This document shows positions 1-6,044 of a stretch of DNA of 9,875 bases, in pieces; position 1 is the stretch's first letter, and each line of letters opens with the position of its first letter. The notes beneath the pieces were generated by a model, which was given only the letters and a program-made list of their open reading frames with translations, had not been told where the DNA came from and did not search any database. Source of the stretch: Treponema sp. Its GTDB lineage: Bacteria; Spirochaetota; Spirochaetia; Treponematales; Breznakiellaceae. Location of the stretch: assembly GCA_031272575.1 (NCBI GenBank), contig JAISTO010000138.1, forward strand, positions 1 to 9,875. The letters run 5' to 3'. A program made the translations under genes and the position numbers.

Positions 1-105
1 GCCCCCCCCCCGCCCCCCCCCCACACCGCTGCCGGCAGGGGGGGGGGCCCTGCGCGGCCCCCTTGTGCCGTCCTCGTTGGGGGCCGGCCCGCGGGGGGGG
101 GGGCG
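1..105. repeat. Low-complexity poly-C/poly-G block at the window edge
   Basis: Four homopolymer runs of ten or more bases lie here: C10 at 2-11, C10 at 13-22, G10 at 38-47 and G11 at 93-103. No promoter or hairpin with a T-tract is recognisable. The block directly precedes the readable part of the TPR gene, so it may be that gene's upstream region or its 5' coding part. Runs like these change length by slippage and are also where assemblies break, so the exact bases and the reading frame across them should not be trusted. Confidence 0.7.
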
Positions 106-150
106 CAAAACAAAAGTGCTGACGAGGCCGCGAGCGCGGACAGTTTCTAT

Positions 151-1830
151 TTGAATGGCCGCAAAGCGGAGGAGGCGCAATTATTCGAGGCCGCGGTGGG
201 CTGGTATATGCGGGGCGAAAAAGCATACCCCGCGGACTCCCGTTTCCCCTGGGCGCTCGGCAGGCTCTATTTTGAAAAGCGCCTCTACCGCCTCGCCTGG
301 GACGAATTCCGTCACGCGGAAACCATCAACGCGTACGACACGACCCTGCTCTATATGCTTTCCGAAACCGCCGCGCACTTAAACAAAGACCGCGAGGCGG
401 CCGCGTACCTTGAGCGCCTCATCGCGTACGATCCGCTCAACATTGACGCGATAGAAAACCTGGGCTGGCGCTATTTCAAGATTCACCGCTCCGCCGAGGG
501 CGAGGCGCTGCTGCTCAAGGCTGTGTCGGAATTCGGCGCGAACGCGGATCTGGAAATGACGCTCGGCACAATCTACGCGGATCTCTTCCGCTACGAGGAA
601 TCGAAAAAATGGTACCTCGCGGCCATTGAATCATCGACTACAGGCTTTATGGGGAACAACGCGTTCGCCGCGGTCGCGCATTACAATCTCGCGCTTCTGG
701 AAGATCGTTTCTATCAATTCAACCTCGCGTTTGAGCGCACCAACCAATCGCTCCAGACCGGCAGCCGCGCCTCAGGAAGGCTTGCCCGCGGCGAACTCTT
801 TGTGCGCCGCATGGAACTTTCCGCCGCGCTGGCCGACTGCGAGGCCGCGCGCGAGATGGACGAGTCCCCGCTCGCGAAGGTGAACCTTGCGGACACGCTC
901 CGCATCGCGGGCCGGCTCGAAGAGGCGCGGCGCTACGCCGAAGACTGCCTTAACGCGCAGGACGAAAGTTGGATGCTGAACTACGGCCTCAATCCGGTCA
1001 GTTACCGCAGAGACCTGCACGAGATTTTGCGTGACTGTTACGAGGGCCTCGCCAACACGGAAGACTTTCGCGCGGCCTCAGGCCCCCTCGACTGGCTGGA
1101 GAGCCGCGCGCGGAAAATCCGCTATTCGTTCAAAGCGCGGGTGCACCGGCTCCTGCTGCGCAAGTACAGCCTCGCCGAAGCGCGGGATTACGGGCCGCAA
1201 AGTTACTCTGGCCAAACGCCCCATCTTGACGCGCTCAAAAAATACTACGGCGCGTTCGAGGACTACCCCCGGCGGGCGCTCCGGTACCTCCGCGAGTCCC
1301 GCGCGTTCGAGGGTCCGCTGATTCCGCGCTCCGGCCCGGCCTACGACTTCGAGGAGGGCAAACTGAAAGGTGCCCCGAGAGCCCTCCTCGAAACGCTCGA
1401 CCGCTTCGACCCGATCTGGGAGCGGGATCTGCTTGCCGAAACCTACGCCGAGTTGAGCCTGCGCTTCGGGGTAAAGACGGAAGAGGGGCGCGATGCCGCC
1501 GAGCGCCTCTTCGCGCTGAACCGCGGCGCGCTCCGGCAGAAGGGCATAGCCCTGCCCGCGGAAATAGACGCCTCTGGCGCGGCGCCGCGCCTCGAACGCA
1601 CACTCCGCGGCCTTGCGAAAAAAGCCGGCGTCCTGCAGGTGAGCCTGGACCGGGCGCCCCGTTACACGCTGACGTTTGCGTCCGCGGGGCAAAACGCGGT
1701 ACAGTGCGCGCTCCGCGACAATGTGCGGGGGCGCGTCCTCTTCGAAAAAACGCTGCCCCTGGGGAAGGGCCGGACGGAGCGCGCCCTTTTTTCACGCGCG
1801 CTCGGGGAGCTTCTCTTCGGCCTGGAGTAG
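151..1830 (+). CDS. Tetratricopeptide-repeat protein, probably 5'-incomplete
   Basis: This frame encodes 559 residues from a TTG at 151. The N-terminal half is a TPR solenoid of 34-residue helix pairs, roughly at residues 1-30 (partial), 31-63, 64-97, 98-131, 132-163, 174-205, 209-239 and 240-270. The A/G/Y/L/P spacing is typical, for example ALGRLYFEKRLYRLAWDEF and NLGWRYFKIHRSAEGEALLL. Residues 300-559 are not TPR-like and I do not recognise them; the last 60 look beta-rich. TPR arrays bind protein partners, and no enzymatic motif is visible. The TTG has no Shine-Dalgarno sequence, and the frame stays open upstream to base 1, with protein-like sequence (AQNKSADEAASADSFY) just before it. The true start is therefore probably further left, beyond or inside the homopolymer runs, and no signal peptide can be seen in this frame. 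The gene ends 13 bases before the next promoter. Coding status is sure; function is unknown. Confidence 0.85.
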   Translation: MNGRKAEEAQLFEAAVGWYMRGEKAYPADSRFPWALGRLYFEKRLYRLAWDEFRHAETINAYDTTLLYMLSETAAHLNKDREAAAYLERLIAYDPLNIDAIENLGWRYFKIHRSAEGEALLLKAVSEFGANADLEMTLGTIYADLFRYEESKKWYLAAIESSTTGFMGNNAFAAVAHYNLALLEDRFYQFNLAFERTNQSLQTGSRASGRLARGELFVRRMELSAALADCEAAREMDESPLAKVNLADTLRIAGRLEEARRYAEDCLNAQDESWMLNYGLNPVSYRRDLHEILRDCYEGLANTEDFRAASGPLDWLESRARKIRYSFKARVHRLLLRKYSLAEARDYGPQSYSGQTPHLDALKKYYGAFEDYPRRALRYLRESRAFEGPLIPRSGPAYDFEEGKLKGAPRALLETLDRFDPIWERDLLAETYAELSLRFGVKTEEGRDAAERLFALNRGALRQKGIALPAEIDASGAAPRLERTLRGLAKKAGVLQVSLDRAPRYTLTFASAGQNAVQCALRDNVRGRVLFEKTLPLGKGRTERALFSRALGELLFGLE

Positions 1831-1843
1831 GGCAGCCGTCCCC

Positions 1844-1872
1844 TTGACTTTTCCTCCAAAATGCGCTATACT
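1844..1872 (+). promoter_or_regulatory. Sigma70-type promoter ahead of the lipoprotein region
   Basis: TTGACT at 1844-1849 and TATACT at 1867-1872 are separated by exactly 17 bases, one mismatch each from the consensus hexamers. Transcription should start near 1879-1880, which coincides with the ATG at 1880. It lies just after the TPR gene stop, so it gives the downstream unit its own promoter. Confidence 0.75.
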
Positions 1873-1879
1873 TCCCAAT

Positions 1880-2068
1880 ATGACAAAGTCATTTTCACCG
1901 TGCGCCCCCCGCTTTTTCGCGGCAGGCGGCGCTCTTTTTGCCCCGCTTGCGGGCCTGTCCGCGGCCCCTTCCGCTGATGCGGCGCGGCGGGCTTTTTCTC
2001 GAAAATCTCCAGTATCAGGGCAGCAACTGAATCGAGTTGCCCCCCCCCCCCGTCCCGCAAAAAAATAG
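1880..2068 (+). CDS. Short ORF of 62 codons reading into the C12 tract
   Basis: An ATG sits 7 bases after the -10 hexamer, so a transcript from that promoter would be essentially leaderless. The product begins MTKSFSPCAPRFF, has a hydrophobic alanine/glycine/leucine stretch resembling a signal peptide, and ends in proline-rich sequence at a TAG within the start of the lipoprotein gene. It overlaps the lipoprotein ORF by 32 bases in another frame. If the C12 tract at 2040-2051 had 11 bases, this frame would run directly into the lipoprotein frame. It may therefore be the true or alternate 5' end of that gene, an independent leader peptide, or merely an open frame in the 5' UTR. No family is recognised. 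Confidence 0.35.
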   Translation: MTKSFSPCAPRFFAAGGALFAPLAGLSAAPSADAARRAFSRKSPVSGQQLNRVAPPPRPAKK

Positions 2069-4208
2069 CGTAAAACGGGGGCTCCTCCTCACGCTTGTTG
2101 TCCTCTGTGGGGGGGCGCTGCCGCTCCTTTTTGGGGCCTGCGATATCGCGGATACCCCGGATCCCAGTGCGCCGGAGACGCCCGCCGCGCCGGCACTCAG
2201 CGTGGGTGACGGCAAGCTAAGCGCGGCATGGGAGCCGGTCCCGCGGGCGGACTCCTACGAAGTGTGGGCCGCTGCCGAAAACAGCATCGCCGCCGCGCAA
2301 AAGCGGGGTGACGACACCACCGAATGCGGCGCCGTCATTGGCGGCATGGAAAACGACGGAAAGACGACGTACTACGTCTGGATAAAGGCAAAGAACGCCG
2401 GGGGTACCAGTGCGCCGGGCGAGGCGGGCAGCGCCACTATGCGGGTCGATACCCTGCACCTTGACGCATATCTTCGCGCCCTCACAGACAACACCCCCGA
2501 AACGCCGCACACGGTGAATCTGATCACATCAACCAGCATCAATGAGATCATCAACACTGAAGACCCAAGCGAGGTGGGGGTCTGGGCTCGTATCAACACT
2601 ATGGTGACCAATCTCAAAAAATACGTGACGCTCGATCTCAGCGCCTGTTCCGCGAAGGGGAATACGGTCACCGGCGCTGCTGCTCCCACCCTAAACAAAC
2701 TGAACATTGTGAAAAACAATGCGTATATCAAAGGCATAGTCCTTCCCAAAACCCTGACGGCCATAGGCAGTTACGCGTTTTACCAGTGTGCTTTTTTGAG
2801 CAGTGTGACCATACAAGGCGAGGTAACCGATATCGATTTGTACGCGTTTGATGGCTGCACGGGATTAAGCGAAGTAACGATACCGGACAGGGTAACCAAT
2901 ATCGGTAATTACGCCTTCAATGGCTGTACCGGATTGACCGAAGTAACGATACCAGCCAGCGTCACTTCCATCGGCTATAACGCGTTCGCCGACTGCGCCA
3001 ACCTTATCATGGTTACCTTTGAGGCGGGAAGCGGCATAAGTAATTTCTCTACCGCATCCTTTCCCGGCAATTTACGGGATCAGTACTTTTCCGAATCCGG
3101 AGGCGGCGCGGGAACGTACATACGAGCCGCTGGTGAAACGGCATGGACCAATATGGCCTCTCCGCCAACCGGCGTCACGGTAACGGTGCAATCGGTCAAC
3201 AGCATTCAGGTCTCGTGGGATTCCGTCTCGTGGGCAGAATCGTACAAGGTATACCGGGCATCCGCGAGCACCGGCGGCACTTACAGTGTCGTTGGTACCG
3301 AAACAGATTCAGCGTATCTCGACACCGGACTTTCCGGGAATACGACTTATTACTACCAGGTGAGCATAGTAAGCACCGCAGGCGAAGGCCGCCGGTCAAC
3401 GTATCGTTCTGCCACAACAGAAGTCCCTGCCGTGCCCGCAAATGTGAGCGCGGTAGTACTCTCTTCATCGAGTAACATAAAACTCACATGGGATTCCGTC
3501 ACCGGTGCATCATCGTACAAGGTGTATCGGGCCGCGGATGCCGGCGGCACTTACGATAGCATCGGAACAAGCACGACGACATCGTATACCGATGCCGCCG
3601 ATCTTTCATTGGACACGACTTACTACTACAAGGTAAGCGCGCTGAACGGTGATTTGGAAGGCAGCCTGTCGACGTATGCATCAGAGACCACCTTATTATA
3701 CAAAGCAGGCGATACCGGCCCAGCGGGGGGATTGGTATTTTATGCGGATGCCGCAGGCTTTGCTGCCGGCGATGTTACTTGCCATTACTTAGAAGCAGCG
3801 CCGGCGGACTTGCCGGAAACATACTACCAATGGGGTGGATATGGTTGTTCATGCGGTACCGGGACGGCCATTGGTATGGGAGCGGCAAACACGGCGGCGC
3901 TCGCGGCGCATAATCACGGCACCTTAGCATGGGGTTCCGGTTTACACCCTGCGGCGCGGGCCTGTGCGGATTACGAGTGCGGCGATTACCGCGACTGGTT
4001 CCTGCCGATCAAGGAGGAACTGAACCTGATGTATACCAATTTGAAGGTGAATGGATGGGGGGCCTTCTCTGACTCCCATTACTGGTCTTCCTCTGAGTCC
4101 AGCAGCAATTACGCATACGCATGGGCTCAGTATTTCTTCAATGGTTCTCAGGAGAGCGAGGGCTTCAAGGCCATAGAATATTCGGTTCGCGCGGCGCGGG
4201 CTTTTTGA
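2037..4208 (+). CDS. Mosaic surface lipoprotein: FN3, BspA-type LRR, two FN3, DUF1566-like
   Basis: This 723-residue protein probably sits on the cell surface or in the periplasm. Basic residues K13-R14 are followed by a hydrophobic segment (16-32) and a spirochaete-style lipobox, LFGAC, with acylation at C35. An FN3-like domain occupies about 45-135. Residues 136-245 are unassigned. BspA-type leucine-rich repeats of 23 residues run from 246 to about 330 (pattern YAFxGCTGLxEVTIPxxVTxIG). Two closely similar FN3 domains cover about 374-462 and 464-553. The C-terminal region (556-723) is DUF1566-like, starting GDTGPAGGLVFY and containing DWFLPIKEELNLMY, YWSSSE and a terminal VRAARAF. FN3 and LRR_5 domains bind ligands or act as spacers; DUF1566 has a C-type-lectin-like fold. 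The TTG at 2037 is the only start ahead of the signal sequence, since an in-frame TGA lies at 2028-2030. It lacks a good ribosome site and is followed at once by the C12 tract, so the 5' end is uncertain. The exact ligand is unknown. Confidence 0.85.
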   Translation: MPPPPVPQKNSVKRGLLLTLVVLCGGALPLLFGACDIADTPDPSAPETPAAPALSVGDGKLSAAWEPVPRADSYEVWAAAENSIAAAQKRGDDTTECGAVIGGMENDGKTTYYVWIKAKNAGGTSAPGEAGSATMRVDTLHLDAYLRALTDNTPETPHTVNLITSTSINEIINTEDPSEVGVWARINTMVTNLKKYVTLDLSACSAKGNTVTGAAAPTLNKLNIVKNNAYIKGIVLPKTLTAIGSYAFYQCAFLSSVTIQGEVTDIDLYAFDGCTGLSEVTIPDRVTNIGNYAFNGCTGLTEVTIPASVTSIGYNAFADCANLIMVTFEAGSGISNFSTASFPGNLRDQYFSESGGGAGTYIRAAGETAWTNMASPPTGVTVTVQSVNSIQVSWDSVSWAESYKVYRASASTGGTYSVVGTETDSAYLDTGLSGNTTYYYQVSIVSTAGEGRRSTYRSATTEVPAVPANVSAVVLSSSSNIKLTWDSVTGASSYKVYRAADAGGTYDSIGTSTTTSYTDAADLSLDTTYYYKVSALNGDLEGSLSTYASETTLLYKAGDTGPAGGLVFYADAAGFAAGDVTCHYLEAAPADLPETYYQWGGYGCSCGTGTAIGMGAANTAALAAHNHGTLAWGSGLHPAARACADYECGDYRDWFLPIKEELNLMYTNLKVNGWGAFSDSHYWSSSESSSNYAYAWAQYFFNGSQESEGFKAIEYSVRAARAF
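2040..2051 (+). repeat. C12 homopolymer tract at the 5' end of the lipoprotein gene
   Basis: Twelve C residues start one base after the TTG start triplet. The upstream ORF (ATG 1880, frame 2) and the lipoprotein frame (frame 0) meet here, and loss of one C would fuse them. Tracts of this length are typical slipped-strand mispairing sites, which can switch a surface protein on or off. A sequencing error in the run is an equally simple explanation. Confidence 0.6.
2772..3020 (+). repeat. 69-bp tandem coding repeats (BspA-type LRR units)
   Basis: Three complete 69-bp units lie at 2772-2840, 2841-2909 and 2910-2978, with a partial fourth from 2979. Each encodes one 23-residue LRR starting YAF or NAF. 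Units 2 and 3 are the most alike in DNA, sharing stretches such as GAAGTAACGATACC, which suggests recent duplication. Unit number could change by recombination. Confidence 0.8.
3154..3696 (+). repeat. Duplicated FN3-coding segment, 273-bp period
   Basis: Two adjacent FN3 domains share recognisable DNA, for example TGGGATTCCGTC at 3216 and again at 3489, followed in both by matching TCGTACAAGGT and GGCGGCACTTAC blocks. The offset is 273 bases, or 91 residues. This is an internal domain duplication inside the lipoprotein gene. Confidence 0.75.
4077..4208 (+). other. Candidate variable region at the 3' end of the DUF1566-like domain
   Basis: The final 43 codons run from HYWSSSE to VRAARAF. The framework residues (YWSSSE, W, Q, G, K, VRA, RAF) look conserved, while the positions between them are occupied by S, N, Y, A, F, E and G. 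Many of these codons (AGC, TAC, GCT, TAT, TTC, TCT, GCC) are what adenine substitutions of AAC or AAT would produce. That is the expected signature of a variable repeat of a diversity-generating retroelement. No template repeat or reverse transcriptase lies in this window, so this is inference from family knowledge and codon pattern only. Confidence 0.35.
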
Positions 4209-4298
4209 GGGGGGAGGGGGAATCACGGTGATTCTGCGGCGCCGTTGGTGTCCGCTGATCATAGCGTCCTGCGTATGCGGGATGAACGTTTATTGCAA

Positions 4299-4322
4299 GC
4301 GCGGCCTGTGGAAAGGCCGCGC
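4299..4322 (+). promoter_or_regulatory. Perfect 8-bp hairpin abutting the ribosome-binding site
   Basis: The arms GCGCGGCC (4299-4306) and GGCCGCGC (4315-4322) flank an 8-base loop. The right arm ends two bases before AGGAG at 4325. There is no T-tract, so it is not a classic terminator. It could stabilise the mRNA 5' end or control access to the ribosome site of the TPR-like gene. The upstream stretch 4209-4298 has only a small inverted repeat (AATCAC/GTGATT at 4221-4233), and I see no clear promoter in it. Confidence 0.5.
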
Positions 4323-4324
4323 AA

Positions 4325-4329
4325 AGGAG
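4325..4329 (+). promoter_or_regulatory. Shine-Dalgarno AGGAG that fixes the start at 4339
   Basis: AGGAG lies 9 bases before the ATG at 4339. The frame is open further upstream to a GTG at 4228, but that start has no such site and would translate through the hairpin, so 4339 is preferred. Confidence 0.75.
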
Positions 4330-4338
4330 AAAAGACAA

Positions 4339-4665
4339 ATGTTTGACGATATTGACTTAGAGATTGCAAAACTCGCACCTGAGTTTGACAAAAACAAAGG
4401 CAAGGAGTATCTCGAACTTGCAAAACTTCGGTGCCTGCAAGACAGCAAGAAGCACCTCGACGGCGATTACGGCGATGTCATTGACGATGCGTCTCTCGCT
4501 ATTGCCGCCGGCAATGCGGAGGCAAAACTTGTCCGCGCTTACGCTTACTACCTGACGGGGTCTACGAAGCGGCAGAAAACTCTTGCGAAGAGTATATCAA
4601 TACTCACCAGGATAATAAACGTATGCTGGCAAGCGCATACGAAATTCTGGGCAACATTCGTTTGA
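4339..4665 (+). CDS. Small helical TPR-like protein, N-terminal part (frameshifted)
   Basis: The reading frame starts at an ATG with a good AGGAG site and encodes MFDDIDLEIAKLAPEF and onward. It is a charged, helical sequence with a TPR-like pattern, for example AKLRCLQDSKKHLDGDY and AKLVRAYAYYLTG. After about residue 74 (base 4560) the frame turns into unrelated sequence and stops at 4663-4665. The genuine continuation lies in the -1 frame (VYEAAENSCEEYI onward) and runs to 4835. Rejoined, the protein would have 165 residues. One missing G in the G4 run at 4557-4560 would explain the break. Single-tRNA slippage of the GGG codon by one base would also restore the frame. The gene heads a two-gene cassette with the SIR2 gene, and its A+T content is higher than in the flanking housekeeping genes. 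I do not recognise a family beyond helical repeat; a partner or sensor role for the SIR2 protein is inferred from coupling. Confidence 0.65.
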   Translation: MFDDIDLEIAKLAPEFDKNKGKEYLELAKLRCLQDSKKHLDGDYGDVIDDASLAIAAGNAEAKLVRAYAYYLTGSTKRQKTLAKSISILTRIINVCWQAHTKFWATFV

Positions 4666-4835
4666 AACACCAAATGCGGGAATTGAAAAAGAACGATGGC
4701 AAAGAGGGGCCTGTGGCATGCTTTAAGAAGGCAATCACATTCTCCCTCGATGCGGGACTCTTTATGCCCAGTCTCAACCTCCTCGAAAAGTACCGCGAGG
4801 CGTGCAAGAAGCAGCGGATGGAGGACGCCACATGA
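4560..4835 (+). pseudogene. C-terminal part of the small TPR-like gene, -1 frame
   Basis: This frame reads VYEAAENSCEEYINTHQD, then a helix-rich stretch with LASAYEILGNIRLKHQ, GPVACFKKAITFSLDAG and LNLLEKYREACKKQ, ending at a TGA at 4833-4835. It has the composition and periodicity of a TPR tail and continues the sense of the 4339 frame, so the two halves belong to one gene. It has no ribosome site of its own; the ATG at 4623 is internal. Its stop overlaps the SIR2 start as ATGA, so translation of this frame would normally deliver ribosomes to the SIR2 gene. Ribosomes staying in the 4339 frame stop 167 bases early, which would weaken coupling. Confidence 0.65.
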
Positions 4836-5782
4836 GCTGCAACACCTGCTTCGTGTTGGGGGCGGGTTTTTCCGCCCCTGCCGGCATCCCTCCACAGAAG
4901 GACTTGCTGCGGGACATTGCCCGGTCGGACGATGAAAAGGCGCGGCGGCATATTCAAGACATATTCGGTCTTGACCACAGCGTTGATGCCCTGAACGAGG
5001 TGTCCCTTGAAGATGTGTTCACCTTTCTCGATAAGATCATTAGCCGCAACGGAAGCGTCGGCGTTTTCAATCTGGTCACCGCATACCAGGCAAAAGGCGA
5101 TCTCATCAATTATATCGTCAGGAAATTCAATGCCTCGCTTCGGGAAATGCGCGGTGAGCGGAAATACGAGTACTTCTTCAACGCGATTGCCAACCGCAAA
5201 ATAGTTGATGGTGAAACAAATACTATCGTCACATTCAACTGGGATACCATTCCCGATTTCTATATTACGCGGGCGTTCAAATTTCTGGGAAAAAATAACG
5301 GTGTTGACTACGGCTGTTATGATCTTGACTATGACAAGTGGGTGCGCAGCAAACAAACTGACCGAGTGCCATCGATTCTTCGGGCCGCAAAAGGCTATAA
5401 GACCATAAAAGTTTTAAAACCGCATGGCTCCATAAACTGGGCGTATCAAAAAGATAAAGAGGCCATTCTTGTAAAAGAGCAAACGGGCGCTTTCCCCGAG
5501 GGCCTCCTTTTTGAAGACGATGATCACACAGATCACGAGCACGTCCTTATGACGCCGACATTCACAAAAGATTTAAGCAGCCAGCATATACAATCCATTT
5601 GGCAGAATATCCATATCGACATGGAGGCGGCAAAGCGCATACTGTTCCTGGCAGCCTGTAGCACTTTGAATAATTCGATAAAAAATTCGCGTGATTTCAC
5701 GCTTTTCGAGGCTGCTTTTGGAGTTTTTAGAGTAAATTTTTGCGGTAAACCGCAAAAATCTCTAATTTTTAGTGCGCTTTAG
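4832..5782 (+). CDS. SIR2-family NADase-like protein, truncated by an insertion
   Basis: The ATG at 4832 overlaps the upstream stop (ATGA). The product carries the SIR2-like hallmarks in order: NAD-binding loop GAGFSAPAGIP at residues 10-20, a DVFTFLDKII helix, TFNWD (Asn136, the position of the catalytic Asn in SIR2 defence NADases), KPHGSINW with His198, then PTFTKDLSSQHIQSIWQNI and the strand AAKRILFL ending at residue 273. In relatives such as the SIR2 domains of Thoeris ThsA and DSR proteins, these residues hydrolyse NAD+ to trigger abortive infection. Here the last 43 residues come from an inserted element, and an in-frame TAG at 5780-5782 replaces the final motif and C-terminus. The missing end follows in the same frame at 5799-6034; without the insertion the protein would have 349 residues. 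The catalytic motifs are intact, but folding of the truncated form is doubtful. No transmembrane segment is seen. Family call is firm; a defence role is inferred. Confidence 0.85.
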   Translation: MSCNTCFVLGAGFSAPAGIPPQKDLLRDIARSDDEKARRHIQDIFGLDHSVDALNEVSLEDVFTFLDKIISRNGSVGVFNLVTAYQAKGDLINYIVRKFNASLREMRGERKYEYFFNAIANRKIVDGETNTIVTFNWDTIPDFYITRAFKFLGKNNGVDYGCYDLDYDKWVRSKQTDRVPSILRAAKGYKTIKVLKPHGSINWAYQKDKEAILVKEQTGAFPEGLLFEDDDHTDHEHVLMTPTFTKDLSSQHIQSIWQNIHIDMEAAKRILFLAACSTLNNSIKNSRDFTLFEAAFGVFRVNFCGKPQKSLIFSAL

Positions 5783-5798
5783 TCAAAGCGCTACAAAC
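5652..5798. mobile_element. MITE-like insertion in the SIR2 gene
   Basis: A non-autonomous element of about 140-150 bp is bounded by imperfect terminal inverted repeats. The left end, 5657-5673 (TGTAGCACTTTGAATAA), matches the reverse complement of 5779-5795 (TGTAGCGCTTTGACTAA) with two mismatches, and weaker similarity continues inward. TCCTGG occurs on both sides (5646-5651 and 5799-5804) and is the probable target duplication. Removing one copy plus the element restores a continuous SIR2 frame reading RILFLGCSLPFADYEF. The net addition is 153 bp, a multiple of three, and the only stop it brings is the TAG at 5780-5782. The interior is A+T-rich and encodes no transposase. Edges are uncertain by a few bases because CAGCC and AAC lie between the TSD copies and the clear TIRs. 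Confidence 0.7.
5727..5765. repeat. Internal hairpin of the inserted element
   Basis: Perfect 10-bp arms ATTTTTGCGG (5736-5745) and CCGCAAAAAT (5750-5759) enclose the loop TAAA. The stem is extended by TTAGAG (5727-5732) and CTCTAA (5760-5765) with a three-base bulge. With A and T runs on both sides it could terminate transcription in either direction, which would further reduce expression of the SIR2 3' part. Confidence 0.65.
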
Positions 5799-6034
5799 TC
5801 CTGGGCTGTTCGCTGCCGTTTGCCGATTACGAGTTTCGCAATCTGCTCCTCAAGACGGCAGTGCGAAATAAAAGCGCAAAGATCAGGGTACTCATTTACC
5901 CCGGTGCGTCCGACGCGGCTAAGGCCGAGACCAAAAAGCGCTACCAAACGCTTTTTATCGGCAGCGACCTCACATTCGAGGAAATGGATATATCAGACTT
6001 TTTGGTGAATAAGGATATGCTGTGGAATTGGTGA
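5799..6034 (+). pseudogene. Severed C-terminus of the SIR2-family gene
   Basis: Downstream of the element the SIR2 frame resumes with LGCSLPFADYEFRNLLLKTA, the conserved 'GySLPxaDxeFR' motif near the end of bacterial SIR2-like proteins. It continues through KIRVLIYPGASDAA, ends in NKDMLWNW and stops with TGA at 6032-6034. It has no start codon or ribosome site of its own, so it should not be translated unless the TAG at 5780 is read through. Absence of other damage suggests that the insertion is recent. Confidence 0.75.
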
Positions 6035-6044
6035 GGGGGGCGAG

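Noticed and set aside
1078..1795. Minus-strand ORFs of 186-204 codons within the TPR gene
   Set aside because: Shadow frames of G+C-rich coding sequence, Arg/Gly/Pro-biased, with no ribosome site.
2030..2066. GTA before K13-R14 as an alternative lipoprotein start
   Set aside because: KRG-leucine sequence looks like a normal lipoprotein N-terminus, but GTA is not an accepted start codon and no ribosome site precedes it.
4228..4338. N-terminal extension of the small TPR-like protein to the GTG at 4228
   Set aside because: No ribosome site, an arginine/cysteine-rich translation, and it would run through the hairpin; the ATG at 4339 has AGGAG.
4557..4563. Classical X-XXY-YYZ slippery heptamer for programmed frameshifting
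   Set aside because: The local bases do not form the canonical heptamer in the right phase; only single-tRNA slippage on GGGG is possible, so a simple indel is at least as likely.
4604..5356. 250-codon minus-strand ORF opposite the SIR2 gene
   Set aside because: The plus strand has the SIR2 motifs and an ATGA-coupled start; the minus product shows no recognisable motif or ribosome site.
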